A stretch of 64,000 nt of DNA from Ceriagrion tenellum (GCA_963169105.1 OY720643.1:100265697-100329696), one strand, 5' to 3'. Positions 1-14,100 are shown, numbered from the stretch's first letter. The notes: generated by a model not told the origin, from the letters alone. Translations and numbers: made by a program.

Positions 1-1296
1 AATTACCACCAATAGGGGAATAAAAAGATAACACGTTATCCCGTGCAAAAGAGATATTCATTCATAAGATGAGTGAACAAATGGCTCGCAACGAAGTCTT
101 GAAGCGAGGGATGCACAGCATAAAAACATTAATTAAAGCGCATGCTCTTTTATGGTTGAAAGCAAACAGCAGTGGAGTAGAAAGAAAAACTGGAAGGGAA
201 ACATGTGTGATGATTTGTTGTAGTGGAAAATGATAAATAACCCAAGTGAATCAGAAATGAGGAGATTCGACGTAAGGCTGAGGACATAATACATAAATAA
301 ATCCGCTCTGCATTTGATTCAGCTATTAGGTTTAATTCGAGGCAGCATGAATATCATTTAAGAACTATACAACACAAAATGAAAAAGAAAACCATTAAAC
401 TGTACTCATCTGGAAAAATTCAATCGAAATACGAGAAACTCTCAAATAAAAAAATATGAAAGAATGAAGTGCTTGATGGGAGTAGGAGGAACGGAGAGGA
501 TATGGGAAAACAGCGCTAAATGCTAAGATTGAAGATGGCCAACTATATGAAAAGTGAAAGCACAAACCCAATATTGGTAGGACATATCATTTCCATTCAA
601 TAAATTAAGATATAAACCAATAACATAAAGTCCATAAATGAGCTACATTACTATGAAATGAAAACTTATGAAAGTTAAATATTTTTCGCCCTTGCGTCCG
701 TATCCATCATTGAAACAATATATTTTGTCCTTTCTAACAATTGGTTTTAGAAAAACAGTGCCATGTATAATTTCAAATATCGAAATCGAATCAAAAAAAC
801 GTCAACGAAGTGAAGTCTAAAGTAACAAAGCTTATGTGGCTGAGAAGTATGGACAGTAGTACGTAATAATAGGTGAAGTGCATATGAAAACAAAAAAATG
901 GGAAAATATAGCATAAATAAATAATAATGAATACATAAATTCTAAAATTCAACCATTAGTATCATTTATAATTTAGCAACGAATGATCAGTAAAATACTG
1001 AAATATCAGAGCAATCTATTAGTCAGTGTCAGTCCAATGAGTTGACTGGTTATGAAACGGATAGAATTGAAGGTTAGAATGTGAAAAACCTACAACTAAC
1101 GATGTAATAACAACTAGCCACCTCGTGATAAAAACTGACGAAACTCCATCGGTGTAGGCAGTCGTGGCAATGGATGATCCGAATCGACGCACAAGGTGGA
1201 TCATGAGCGGACGGCTGTTTCCCATCACCAATGTAAAACACTGGGGCAACATGCTGATCAGCTCCTCTGATTCATCCCCCCACCCGCTCAAAACAT
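1..1296. other. AT-rich DNA, no gene seen
   Basis: This opening stretch is A-rich on the plus strand and broken by stops in all frames. I see no protein motif, RNA gene, long repeat or inverted repeat in it. The only open frame near its end (1019-1300, minus, 93 codons) has no recognisable motif. Confidence 0.6.
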
Positions 1297-1869
1297 TCAA
1301 CTACGTCCAATAGATCGAACACGACTTCTACTCCATCCCCTCCTGCTACGCGGGCGCTGCACGAACAGAAAGATCCAGCATAGAACACCGGACGCTTCCG
1401 GTAGTGCGCACACAGCCAACAGCGGCGCGAAATAGAGGTGATGAAAAAAATAAACGAATAAAGGCAAACACAAATGACCCCTGCGGCACGGAAAAATGCC
1501 CCGCATGATCCGAGCGATTCGAAACCCCATTTTTTTATTCATTTTTTTCGTTGCCCGTGGGAAAAATTTCAATGCAGCAACAGCTAAAAGCATCCGCCGC
1601 GGTGTTGCCACGGCACTCGAAGCCAGCCGTATAAACCGCTGGTAGCAGTAGTTCGTACGACGGCGCCACTGCATTGCATTGCGTTCTTCAGCCGTCTGCC
1701 GGATGCGAAATTCGCCGTTAAGCAGCGAATCTCTCCGTAGAAGCACAATAGGAGAGTTGAAAAACTCTTTGAATTCACCGTTCGTACTGGATGGAAGCAC
1801 ATTCACTGGCTCTGAAGTACGCTGCAACTTAATGTATGATGAGGATTGCGATTCACTGCTAACTTTCAC
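1297..1869 (-). CDS. Open frame of 190 codons, unknown; possible exon or repeat relic
   Basis: This is the longest frame in the window that is neither in a purine tract nor in a recognised transposon. The conceptual product is basic. Its N-terminal half is rich in polar residues, the middle has several Arg clusters, and a hydrophobic stretch around residues 125-155 could be a membrane segment. The DNA is more GC-rich than its flanks (many CG dinucleotides at 1590-1720), which is unusual here and could reflect an old exon, a conserved regulatory segment or a transposon piece. I recognise no domain and see no clear splice-site pair or start context. An overlapping 72-codon frame on the same strand adds nothing. 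It could simply be a chance frame. Confidence 0.15.
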   Translation of the reverse strand: MKVSSESQSSSYIKLQRTSEPVNVLPSSTNGEFKEFFNSPIVLLRRDSLLNGEFRIRQTAEERNAMQWRRRTNYCYQRFIRLASSAVATPRRMLLAVAALKFFPRATKKMNKKMGFRIARIMRGIFPCRRGHLCLPLFVYFFHHLYFAPLLAVCALPEASGVLCWIFLFVQRPRSRRGWSRSRVRSIGRS

Positions 1870-4800
1870 GAGTACATCAAATACTAGCCTGGGATATTTG
1901 AAATATCAAGATATTACTAAATGAATTTCCAGTCTTGGTAACAGAACAAGGGAAATCGAAGGATGACACCACCATCATGAAACTTTCAATCTTAAGACTA
2001 GATAATGAAGCCCTCCATTTTAACTTGTTTCATGCTACGCATTGGTGTGATCGTAGCTCGCATGTTTCACATCTCGTTTTAGTTGGCAATGCCATTGGTC
2101 TGCATTTACTCTACATTCTCTTTTTATATCTCAATTATTGATTCATTGCCTCTCAAAATTTGGCCTAACCATCTGGACTCGGAATTCCTGACTACGTTCC
2201 ATATGGTTTTCTCATTTTACAATCTTCTGCAACCCAATTGTATCAGTCCATTTGATCGTCAGCATTCGCCTCCAGGAGTATATTCCGGAGTTCTATTCTG
2301 TACCCGGTAATCGATAGAGTCGAATAGCAGTCTTTGTCTTTTGCATGTTTTCACGTACGCCTACCTTATTGGTGACCCTTTTGGCTTTGAACACTAGCGT
2401 TGGATCACATACACGCTTTCCCGAATGGAATTATTATTTATTGCATGTCCGTTGTTATTATTCTATCCGATACTATGCAGCTTAAGAAGCATATATGCAT
2501 TAGCACTCTTTTTAGCAACTTTACCTTCAGATTTTTTTTAGAGTGTACTAGGATTTTCACTTAATATCAGTTACCAAGCAAGATTTTATACTTGAAGTAC
2601 GCGAACTGATGTGTTTAAGGATGCTTCAGGTCTTCTGGCATCTCTACTACATAGCCATTAACGAAAAGACGAATGTTTTTTTTGATACTCATTTCTACGG
2701 CTTCACATAGAGTTTGCAAATCACTCTTTTAAAACTGCATGCAATTCATATTCATTCAAGCAAATCAAACATCGTATTCCATTTCACGTTATCAAAGGTC
2801 TCCTGCAAGTTAACTGGGGCCATTCAGAGGCTCTTCTCGCTAGCATGTGCCATCTTTTCGTTGAGAATTCTCAGCCAGTGTTGATTGCTATGCTCGTCCA
2901 GAATCCGAATTAAATGCTCGATTTTTCAACCAATCCTTCCATAATTCGGGTGATTATTTAAGTATTTTGACTTTATGTGACAAGAGGTCCGGAAGTTTGT
3001 GATACTCAATTCTCACAGTCAATGTTTGGCAGGCATCAAACCTATTACCGTTTTTCTAAAATATCCCGGCATATTTCGTCAGCCACTCTGTTTGAGCATC
3101 CAAAACAGAGTTTCTTTGGAAGAATTCAATTAACATCAAAATTTATCGAGGAAACCAGGCGGATGCAGTAACGAGTGCTTCTATAATACTTAAACGGCAT
3201 AAATATACCACAGCTGATTGAGATTAATAAACTAAACGAAATTTTTCTAGACTCATAAAAACGCATTACGCATACATAGCATCATTTCATTATTTTCCAA
3301 ACTACATGTGCGAGAATGCAATAAATGCGTAACCTAATGATAAGGGAAAAAAATGAGTCTACATAAATGTGAACTAGAAAAATGTGAATTTGGAATGACT
3401 TCATGACGTGTATATTATATTCTATGATGAAATATTGAAGAATGAGTATAAGATAATAAGAGTTCGCACACAAAATGCAGCAGATAAAAATAGTCCATAA
3501 AGCCATTCAACGTAAATTTTAAACCAGTAGAAAACCAAAAGAACAGTCTAAAGGCTTGCAAGATGCGAATGCCTATCCGAATTTCTATAAATAAGTTTGG
3601 GGCGAATTGGCTATCGACAATTAATAGAAATAATAAGAGCACGGGAGAGAACTAAAGATAATAGGTGAAAAGAAAAGTCTACCAAAAAATGGTTGATAAA
3701 GGAGGATATATAAAGGAGTCATAAGTTTGCTAGGCAAATTCAAGAATTCGGCAAGCAGGGGCTTTTGGGAGAGAGGATTGATAATTAAGAATTAAGTTAA
3801 GTAAAAATACAAGATATGATATTATGTTTGAAAGTACAAGAAAGAATGTCCATATCCCAAGGGATTCGAGGACTAACTTAAAAACAATACGTAGTTCTTA
3901 ACTAAAAGCCTATGATTATATTACAATTAAGCCCAGCAATAATTTCTGTCGTACAAGACCACAAATCTACATGCCGCTGTCTCCCCATCATGAGAAGGCA
4001 CCGAATACGTATCTGGTTCTGATGGCCGAGATCTCGGCCTAAAAATGTAGCATCGGTTTTTTCGAGGAATGTTTTTATCAATAGAGGGAAGAATCACTTC
4101 CGCGAAAATGCTCATGAAAAAATATGCGAGACAAGGGTAACGTCCTGAAGTTATAAGAGCCATGAGGAGACATAGCTATGCTCTTCCACTGCTCGGACAA
4201 TCGAGAACGCTAGAATGCATTAAGGGTGAAGGCGCAAAGTGTCAGTCACTGTGGAACATGAGAGAGGTCCCTCATTTTCGAGAATAGCACTCCGAATATA
4301 CTCAAGTAAGGGGTTCCAGCGTCCAAGCGCTGGAAGTATAAATAGGTATATTTACTTTGGGTGAAAAGAAGCATCCATATAAGCACTCGATCGGGCCCAG
4401 TAGGAATCATTTAATGATGTAAGGTTTTCACACGGTTTTGTGTAATCATTACGGGAAATTAACCAAAACATTTCAAGATTCGCACGAGACTGAGAATACT
4501 TATCCTGGAGATATTGCAGTTCTGGTTCAAATACAAATTCATCGCTTTCACGTCGCATTACGGGAAATCTCTCAGCAAAGGAACGAGTTCTCAAGTTATA
4601 TGAGACCTTTTTATTTACAACTGCAATTACAACAACACTTTACGAGAATCAGGCCATAAATTCACAAACGATACAGTAAATAAAAAAATCGCTACGACAC
4701 GAGTTTTTTTATCCAGGTTTTAGCAGAGAATAAATATTATGATAAATTCAATAGACAAGCAACGCAATATGAGTATGTGACGACGGAATGACTTTTCCAC

Positions 4801-6180
4801 AGCGCATAAAAAAATTAATTATATCAGCGGAGGAATGAGGAATTCTACTGCAAGTAAACCAAATTTTGGATGCTTTTGGATGGCAAATGCTTATAACCAT
4901 GGCACCATCATCGATACGGCTTTTGGGTATATGAATTGGAAACATAAGTAGCGACACGGTTCCATATTAGCTCTCTTAAATTTTCCTATAGCGGACTAGC
5001 GAGACAAGGATGTGAGGTGGAGGTGAATGGGGTGAAGGGAAGAGACGGAGGGAAAGAGAAGTAAGCTTACCAAAGAAGGAAAGACGGGGAAACCAAACAA
5101 CTTATAAGGCAAGTTCCGCACGTAGTAAAACATCTCCAATCAATCCTCACGACATTCATATGGACCACATCTCGAGGTCTCATCGGGAGATGATGCGAAA
5201 CCGGACGGCAACTAGTATAGAGCCATATCCCTTGTTGAAAAACTTATGATTTCAGCATTTAGAAACAGTTTTTGACAGGCCCGCAGCCTTGAACAACGTA
5301 CCTTTCCGTTTTTGTAGCAATTTGAAAGTTCCGTAACCCCATTGTCCCAAAATCCTCCGATTCGCAGATTCAAAGATTTTGCGAGACTTATAAGCCTGCA
5401 CTTTGCGTGACAGATTTTGTGAAATCTTTCTGCAGCATAACCAAATTTAAATTAGAACATAAAAGCACGAGTTTGATGCCAAGGATATAGAACGGCGAGA
5501 AACTAGAGCCACTCCTGCCGGTTCAAATTTAACGGACACTACCGAAGAAAATTAGATTACTTCTTCAATAAAAAATTAGCGGAGTAATTATGTCCCTAAT
5601 TCATGGAAACGCTAAGAACACTCAGGGTTTCAATACATTTTTACTGCATAGACTCTTTCGAAAGCCCATTGTGAAAAAGAATAAAAAGCGACTTTCCAAG
5701 TGGTCTCTCAAAAATCCCATTACCAAAATTTCATCTCTCAAATTAGGCGCACAAACGCAATTACAGGGGACTAATTAAATCAAAATCTCAACTAAAAATC
5801 CGAGATTTCTAATTAAAGCTGGCAGAGACCGATTTTGAAAAAATAATCAAGCCAAATTGAAAGAATTCAATCGTATATTTTTGCAGACATGACCTTTAGC
5901 ACATTTACCTCCACTAGGTTACCGAGCATTTTTCTCTTGGGTGAAGTATCTCTGAAAGTTTTCCCTTGAACCACATACACTCCAATTGCCCAACAAAAAT
6001 GGCCTAAAATATAGCGGTATCAAATCCAACAAATTGAGCAAAATAAACCGATGATTAAATTTAAGTGAATCTTTTTACCTGCCAATATACGATGTAAAAC
6101 TATTTTACATGAAAAGGCATCCAGAAGAGATGGATACATACTGAGGTACATATAGAGGACATAGTAGGAGTCAGGAAACG
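1870..6180. other. AT-rich DNA, no gene seen; short purine patch near 4985-5090
   Basis: Only short frames occur here (none above about 82 codons) and none carries a motif. A GGA/GAA-rich patch at about 4985-5090 is a small member of the plus-strand purine-rich class described elsewhere. No RNA gene or clear repeat was seen. Confidence 0.5.
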
Positions 6181-6483
6181 TTGCCTGGGAAATCTCCAGG
6201 GACGAGACGAGCTTGGTATGGAATCACCCAGTGTCAAACACCCTGGACGAGCTGGGCAGGCATGTTATTTCGTAGACGTAGCGGAGAGAATCCTACGGCC
6301 GACATAGACTTATTCAGAATGAGAGGGCACCAAGGATTGGCATTCCATTTGACGGTTGGAGTACCGACATTTTTCATGGCACAAAAGAAGACAGCGGATA
6401 ACCAAAACAGAATTTCAGACTATTTATGACGCTCAGAGAATAACCCATATCCCAGTACTATGGTCCTGGCGCTGACTCAATTT

Positions 6484-6533
6484 TGGCCTAATTATGAAGA
6501 GTTACCATTCTGGCCTAATTATGAAAAATTACC
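6484..6533 (+). repeat. Two-copy tandem duplication, 26-bp unit
   Basis: Two adjacent copies of a 26-bp unit are visible at 6484-6509 and 6510-6533. Each contains TGGCCTAATTATGAA followed by AGAGTTACC or AAAATTACC. They differ at only a few positions, so the duplication is fairly recent. The open frame 6460-6681 that covers it has no recognisable domain. Confidence 0.7.
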
Positions 6534-6539
6534 TGATAT

Positions 6540-7726
6540 TTTCCATTCTTGGTCATCCGCTTCGATTTTTCCCATCTTTCCTCTTTCCTATATAGCCCTC
6601 CTCCTTCCTCATCATTTTAAATGTGCTCTTGTGTCACAAAATGAGTCCTATGTATTCAAACCATTTACTTGTTTACTCTAAGCCAAAGAATAATTTTCAA
6701 TATCAGTAATAACTTCTGATCATATTAGAATTTAATTCAATATTTAAGTTGCCATAAAACCAAATAAGTATACATGGAAATATATATGAAGAAAAACAGC
6801 TTTTAGTACCAAACTTCTGGCAAACTATTTATCGTCGTGTATATTAGAGATTAATACTTCCTGCATGCAAATCGTTTAAAAGGCCTGTAGGAAAAATAAA
6901 AAGAAAACATTCATAGCAGACGTCACTTCGTTAAGTTTCTGATGCGGTCTCTGACAGAAATATCTTTATTTGATCCTAATGAAAGCAGTGCTTTAAGAAG
7001 TACATTTATCTTTCCATTAATAGAATTAGCTTTAAATTTCAGACAATCAATTTTGCGTAACCTCCGAATGTCTATTTATGATGCCTCTCTCAAAGTCACT
7101 GCTACAACAAATACGATAGAAGATGCTTTCAATGTTTTAACCATGCATCTGACAGCACAGTGGTAAGTGGCCGATATTGGGATATAATAGAAAGATTACT
7201 GTCAATTACAATAATCCTAGCCAAGTTATACAATCTCAGTGACTTTCGCGAGAAATAAATGCAATATTGACTCGTCATACCGTTACAGATAGTTTTACTT
7301 TTTAAATTTAATAAAATTAATAGTGGGCCCGCGAAATCGTAATGAGTAGCATTAAAATACAAAATGACAAATTTTTTGCATGCTTGAATTTTGTCTTCGA
7401 GAATAAATGGCGAAATATTTGATAAAATACGAATTGCTTTTGATAAATTTCAAGTTTTTGATAAATTGTCCTCATAACGACCATTGGTGACTGTTGAAAT
7501 GGTGATTCTGTATATACCGCGTTATACAATGAGTCTCTGAACTGAAAAAGGACAATATACCTAACTGTGTTTAAGCTGATTAAAAAATAATCTAACTACG
7601 AAGTAACGAAAATTTAAGGAATTGCCTCAGATTATGTTGCAGTCATTTTTGAGGACATGCGCAACTAGCTTCTTGACACGTATATAGGTGAAATTAGTAG
7701 AATAGCATACCCTAATGATATTTGGC
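6540..7726. other. AT-rich DNA, no gene seen
   Basis: A 74-codon frame at 6942-7166 (plus) has protein-like composition but no motif I know. The remainder is AT-rich and closed in all frames. No RNA gene or large repeat was noticed. Confidence 0.45.
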
Positions 7727-8209
7727 TCAAACAATCTCGAGCCGAAAGGCCCACTTCGAAGTGGAGGACACCCCGGGGTGATGACGTTTAAGCTCCCGGG
7801 CTCCGCAATCGAACCAGTAGGAGTAGGATGAGAGGCCACAGCGGCGTAAACCCTTCCGGAAGAAACCCCGAAGAAGGGCGCATGCGCAGGCTGCCCCAGT
7901 CGTCCCCCGACAACGGCAGGGCTTTACAACACTCGGGCGTACTCCAATCGACTTAATGGGTTCCGAAGGAGGGGAAGGGCGACGGAGAGTTTGGCGGAGA
8001 GTAAGGCAAGGAGAGTCAGCGAGGCGCGAATCCTCATGGCTTACCCACCCTTCCCCAGAATCTCCGACCCCCCTGCCGTACCCTTGTACGCCATCTCGCC
8101 GATTTCGCAGAGAAGGGACAAGAATGCCGGACTTGGAAGAGTGACAGTCCCACAAAGTTAAAGCCCCTTTTAGGAGTGCAAGGTGTACGGCAACTTCGAC
8201 ATTTTCCAA
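7727..8209. other. GC-rich island, about 480 bp, probable repeat or old exon
   Basis: This block is strikingly richer in G+C and CG dinucleotides than anything within 7 kb. It is open for 160 codons on the minus strand, with other overlapping open frames (7956-8144 plus, 8034-8306 minus), as expected for GC-rich DNA where stop codons are rare. The minus strand contains a GGTTCGATTGC string near 7806-7818 that resembles a pol III B box, but no convincing A box or tRNA fold accompanies it. The product has no recognisable domain. The sharp compositional edges suggest an inserted element (SINE-like or other repeat) or a CpG-rich regulatory island. I cannot choose between these. Confidence 0.35.
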
Positions 8210-9739
8210 GTACTTTTCGGGACTGGCCGTGTATGCAAGTTAAGCAGAGTAACCCGCAATGGAGAAACATGGAATGGGGGAAAATAACAAAGGGATAAAA
8301 TATCAAAATCTCAAAACATCTCGACCTCTCTGTGTACTATTATTTACAATTTTCACCGGAGAAACAAGGTTTTTGGAGTGTGTAGATATCAGTAATTGAA
8401 TTATGAAATAGCACCGCCAACTTTTTGCTGCGGTATTAATGCTTCTACAGTGCTATAAGTATTTCTATAGAAAGTGAGCATGTATATTTTATTGGTGACT
8501 TCTTTATACACAGAGAAACTAAAATATCTATCTTTCCCCGATGATAAAGTCATTCAGTCAAATAATTAGAGAAGCTGCACTCGGAACTGAACAAAATTAC
8601 TCCGAGATTCACGACACGTCTTGGTTGTCTAAAACTTTTCCTTCCCAGAACTAAGCTAAGTTTTCGCAATATGTATAAGAAAACAACTTTTACAAGTGCC
8701 CATCAACTAAAGAATTGCACCGTATCCAAGAGGATCATATAAAACACTAAATTTAGCTATTCTACTGCCCAACACACACAGCACTACCACTGATTGTGCT
8801 GTCATAACTCTAAGAAAACACGATTTATATCGATGCCCTTTATGTATTTTGCGTCAACAAAAAATCCTTCTCTGAAAGGTATTCACAGGATTTGTAGGAG
8901 CATTAAACGCTGTAGTTTCGTTACCTTATGAAGCTTGGCATGTTGGTGAAAAAATACTCTAATACACACCCTTGACGAGGCTCTCTAAATAGGAATTTAC
9001 TATACATAAAATGGAGATGTAGATTCAGAGGAGACAAAGCGAAAGGTTGCAAAATCACACGAATTTGAGATGGTACTTCGCACAACTTTATGCTCAGTAC
9101 CGCGTAAAACATATCTCGCCAAGTCACTTGAACAAACGCGGGGGAATAGGACGAATATGCTGCTAAGCAGGCTTTGAGCACAAAGCACGAATTGGGAAGA
9201 TGTAGGATATATTTCAGTTTACATGAATTTTTTCACTCACTTTATATTTAAGAATTACAAAAAAAATTAAGGGTGACACATTAAAATTTTAGAAATAGAT
9301 CAGCTTCCACTGATTACGAAGGGAAAGAAAACCTAATAGAAAAACTACCATTTTACTCTTCAACTGAACAGGAAACTCTTCAGACATATCAGATACTATT
9401 AAGATAATGGCTATTTGCAATCAAAAGCTTTTAAATCGCCACTTATGATCAAGAGGGTATCAAATACTAACTCCAGAGACTTATTTGCTACTTATAAAAG
9501 AGCGGCACACATTATCTTAAACAACGTTCCTTAAGAAAATTTTACACAACAGTAAAAGATCATCAATTGCGGCGCAGGTTCAGTGAAGAAACTTCAACTC
9601 CGAGATAGTCCTTAAAATATGAATAGAACGAATTATTACCTCCATACTTTCCATCCATCGCACGCCTCTCTAAGCCTTTAACCCATACACATTGATTCAT
9701 ACCCGTCCTGCTCTTGAGACTTCTTACGCTACTTCTCGT
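8210..9739. other. AT-rich DNA, no gene seen
   Basis: No motif-bearing frame, RNA gene or obvious repeat was found. The frames at 8921-9188 (minus) are short and overlap each other in two registers, the usual sign of chance openness. Confidence 0.5.
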
Positions 9740-10260
9740 CTCTTTACCCCAGGTCATTCATGATTTCTTCAGACTTCCCATCGATCTCACACCATTCACT
9801 CCTCCAAAACGGCAAAAAAAAATGCTTCAGTTTTAATTTATTACCTACCTAACCACCTACCCTTAATTGTGAGAATGACTTGGGTTGTCGGCTCATTTCC
9901 ACATAACAAGCCAGCCACCCGGGCCGACTTCCTTTCCACCACGAGCCCCGAGGAGCCTCCACAGCGCGAATGCCAAACACAAGGCGAAATCCTCCCCGCA
10001 AATCCCAGGACATCCATTAATTCTCATCGAAAACTGCTCCATACACCAAAAACCTTACCCACGGAGCGAAATTAATTCCGAGCAAAGCATTTAATCACCA
10101 CTTACCAGCCACCACCCCTCTATGTTCTCAAGAGAAGGAATCAAATGGATCAAACGATGGCTTTCTCGCACCGCGAGAATCCAGGGACCAACCAAACCAG
10201 AACATCACAAAACCCCACACCCCAACAATCTCCCATTTCATTCGTTTAAGGCTTCGGCAG
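9740..10260 (+). other. C-rich stretch with CCACC/CCACG runs, function unknown
   Basis: The plus strand shifts abruptly to a C-rich, CA-rich composition, with repeated CCAC and CCC motifs at 9850-10010 and 10085-10240. Two overlapping frames (9869-10075 and 9885-10094) are open in different registers, so neither is likely to be a real protein. The block stands out because most skewed DNA in the window is purine-rich on this strand. I see no RNA gene or repeat unit. Confidence 0.35.
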
Positions 10261-11007
10261 CTTTAACGATTCTTGTCAATCAATAAGCGATATCTCGTCG
10301 CCAATTGATGGACTGGAAATCTATTGCCAGATACCGATTTTCCCACCCTTACTAAAAGCTCTGCGCGAGGTATAAATTAGCTTCTTGCTAACCAAGTAGC
10401 TCATGAATTACACGGAAAACGGGTTCCCGAAAGCGAGGACTCTCATTAATTCCTGCTAGTAGACGCCTTAATGTCACAACACAAAGGAATCAATTGATTT
10501 CAACCACGCTACACAAAATTAATGGTAGCGTCCCTGCCACTTTCAAATACCAATTTGGAAATGTTAATAATCGTGCGGTTTCTGAAATTTAGCGATATAT
10601 ATTTTCCAATTAGCCGGAGAAGTCATTTACTTTCACCATTTCAAAATAAAGCAATTGGGAACTTTATGCAGCTTTAGGCAGGGAGGTACTGGACAACCGT
10701 GTTAGCGACTGAGGTAAATCACATTTCTGGACCCTCAAAAACGAACCAAAAGACATCTTGGCATTTCGTTATTATTCTACAAAACTTTACACAATTCTTT
10801 ATTTATTTAGTGTGTCGGAAGGACATAAAAATATTTAATGCCCTTCCGACAGAAATCAAGGAAGAAGAAACATCTGATTATTTCTAAAGGGAATAAAACA
10901 TTGGTTATTACTTATAAAAACATCGAGGTTTTGTTCTGTAATTTATATGTATTATTTATTGATTTAAATGTAAAAAAATTAATCTTTTTTATAGTACTGT
11001 TTTGATA
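10261..11007. other. AT-rich DNA, no gene seen
   Basis: No motif, RNA gene or repeat was recognised. A 62-codon frame (10699-10887) lacks any motif. Confidence 0.5.
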
Positions 11008-11165
11008 CTAATAGGAGACATAAGTACATCTGATGATACATCCATATTAGGAGACATATAAATACATCTGACGATGTATTTTTATGTCTCCTAATATGCG
11101 TCTATCTATTTATATGCCTCCTATTAGCGTCATCTGACGATGTATTTATGTCTTCTATTATGTAA
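11008..11165. repeat. Cluster of five copies of a 24-bp unit in both orientations
   Basis: Related copies of a unit reading roughly TAGGAGACATAAATACATC occur forward at about 11010-11031 and 11047-11069, then reversed at about 11073-11096, 11105-11127 and 11139-11164. The central pair forms a near-perfect palindrome (11044-11096) around a TGAC spacer. The string CATCTGACGATG recurs at the palindrome centre and again near 11131-11142. The arrangement looks like a foldback or MITE remnant duplicated in tandem. No coding capacity is present. Confidence 0.7.
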
Positions 11166-14100
11166 CCACTGTTTATCACTCAAAATATCTGAGTCATTTT
11201 TTGAATTAGTTTATAATTCTTCACTATTTCACTGTTGTAGTTCAATCCTTCACAATAATATCACTGTTAAACATTTGACCGTAAAAAATTTGTTTGGTTT
11301 GTTGCTATTCCTTTGACCATCTAATAGTAGCCCCACTACATGCTTATCCTTAGGGACTACCTACTTTGTACAACACTGTAATTCCTGAAAAGAATTAAAT
11401 TTTCATTATTTATTATTATTATGAAGCAGGTTATTGTGAAAGTGAAAGTTTTTCACAGTTAATTCGAATCAATAACGATAAAGTGAATAACAGATAAACG
11501 AAGTATGCTGAGTATAGTCTAATAAAGATAGAAATAATAAGCAACAACACACCTATCCATATCAACTACCAGAATAAAAGGAATAACATGCCATGTGAAA
11601 CTGAAGGGAAGAGAGGGCTCTAAAAGGACTAAAAGTGATAGCTTTAGAATCGTTTTAGAATAGTTTAAAAATCGCTTGGAAAAAAAGTACAAAAAATTTC
11701 ACTGTTCTCTATACAGAAATCCAATTAATATCCGCCAACGCAGAAGGATATTTTAATACCACAGGGCATCCGTCTCGAAAATTTCAACTAATTTCAGCAA
11801 ATTTAATTGATATGCCAGAACGGGGACTTTTACAATTTCGAGTGGGATCAATACTAAGAAACCTGGACCACTCGGAGGTAGTAATGATGATGAAATGGCC
11901 ATTCATACAACCACTATTTCTTTTTTCAAGTGCTTGCAACTAACTAACGTCACTAGGTACAACTTAATTTAATCATTAAAAAATATCGGAAACTTTTCAT
12001 TATTCCTTGAGAGAAGGCTTGGAGTGCTATGAAGACTTCCGATGACTACCGAAATATCGAGAGATCTTGAACTTGATTAAAGGAGTTTCGGGAAAGAAGG
12101 TAATTAAACATAAAAGATGTTGAGGGCATCACTCGAACGACTATTGAGTCCGATAAATTTGGAGGATTTCTGGGACTGGGGCTTTATTGGCTTATAAAGG
12201 CATCAGCAATCTCTTCTTATTACCCAAGAAGAATACGACGAACATCGTGAGAGAAACTGAATTACCGAGCAAATTATGACGATTCGAAAACTTCGAAAAT
12301 TCTCCCAAGAGGGCGCCATGACCATTAAAGGGCTGTAATGGACCCAGTCGAGAGGCAAGCAGGACAACGGCGGATAGAAAGCCATGAACGACAGATACGA
12401 ATCTATAGGAATGATTGTTGAAATTTCGAAGCCAACTGCTTAAAATAATGAATTAGAAATGATGACCTCTTCAATATGTATTAATCCGGAATATCCCGGG
12501 GATTGATACGAGCGGTTTTGTTAACGTGGTCAATCAAGGACGAATGCGTGATTTATGCTAATGAATCCACATAATATTATAATTTTCATCGTTAATAACA
12601 TTTGTGAATAAATTACGCCCACATGCTCACTTCAATGTTATTTAATTATAAACTACGCATTCTCTCATTACATAATCAAATTGGCATTTCCGAGGGCATT
12701 TTTTTCAGAGACCAACGGGCAGAATAATTACCATTACAAATTACAATACATTGACTTTTAGTCCGTTGGGATGATATAATCAAGGAATAATAGCTCAAAT
12801 TTACTTATGGAAATACACCATTGCATAGATGAGAGTAAATACTACCTAATATTGCAAATAATCCACCAAATTTGGTAGGTTGAAACCATCGATGACCAGA
12901 CGGAGACAAGTAAACTTCTGCTGCAAAATCAAAAACCTCCGTATCTTACTTCCAAACTCGATTTATTGAATCAACTCGTTAGAAATTAAGAAATACATTT
13001 GTTCACTTTAGACCATATCCTATGGTTCATGCATGCCATATTTACACACCATGTGGTATAGGGAGCCAAGAGGAAAAAAATATCGCGCTTCGTGCGATCA
13101 CGAAATCATTACAAAAGACAAATATTGGCAAGATATAAAACTATACTTCAAGGCAAAAATATTATGAAATAAATAAAAGTTAGCTACTTTGATTTAGCAA
13201 TAGTAATAGACATAATTAACACAGAATTTTTCGAATGGGAATTTCAAAAGTTTCACGACAAATGAAGGAATGATATTTATCATTCACGCGGTAAAAAAAC
13301 CTACGCATGATGTATACGTATGCGAAGAAATCATTTACCTGAGGTAGATTTACACAGTAAACAGAATGGAATATGGATATTCTTCATTCTAACTCAATCC
13401 AGCGCAATGGAAACTCAATTTCATCACTTTTTACACCAATTCACATTTAGTCTCCGACACTAATTCACCATCAGTATCCGACTCTGTAACGGGAACTGTT
13501 CATGGACGAAATGCGTCCTGCAGCCATCAAATTTTCGGAGAAATAACCACAAATTTACATACTGACGAGAGAAGTATACGCCGCCTTCGTAGGAAGGGGG
13601 AGAGAACAAGTATTCATGTTTTTTTTCATGGTATCCCGCTAGATAATTAATGGCACAGATTTTTCACGATTCCTCTATTTGTTTTCTTTGCGACTTGCAA
13701 AATAAATGACACGAGTCATTGATCACTATACAGCACGGCCGCCATACAAAATATTCCACTCTAAATGGCGCACGCAGGCGCTTCCAATGCATAACAAATT
13801 GCCTATTTGCCTGCTTGGAGTAAGCTAAGCGTGGCACGAAAAGGCAAAAAAAGAAAGGGTGAGGTACGAGAAATCGCTTACTCGCCTTGGCGACAAGGTT
13901 GTAAGACTTATACTGCACCATTTTGCATTCCCCTCTCCATTCCATCCTCGGCGATCATGTTTTCTTAAATCCGTTTAAATTGGAGCATTCCACCTCTGCT
14001 GGAGAGCACATGGAGGAGAACTTTTCCCTAGACCTTAATAAGATCTCTCCCACGTATATTCGGGGAGTCGAATACCAAATATGAAATCCCATAAAACCTG

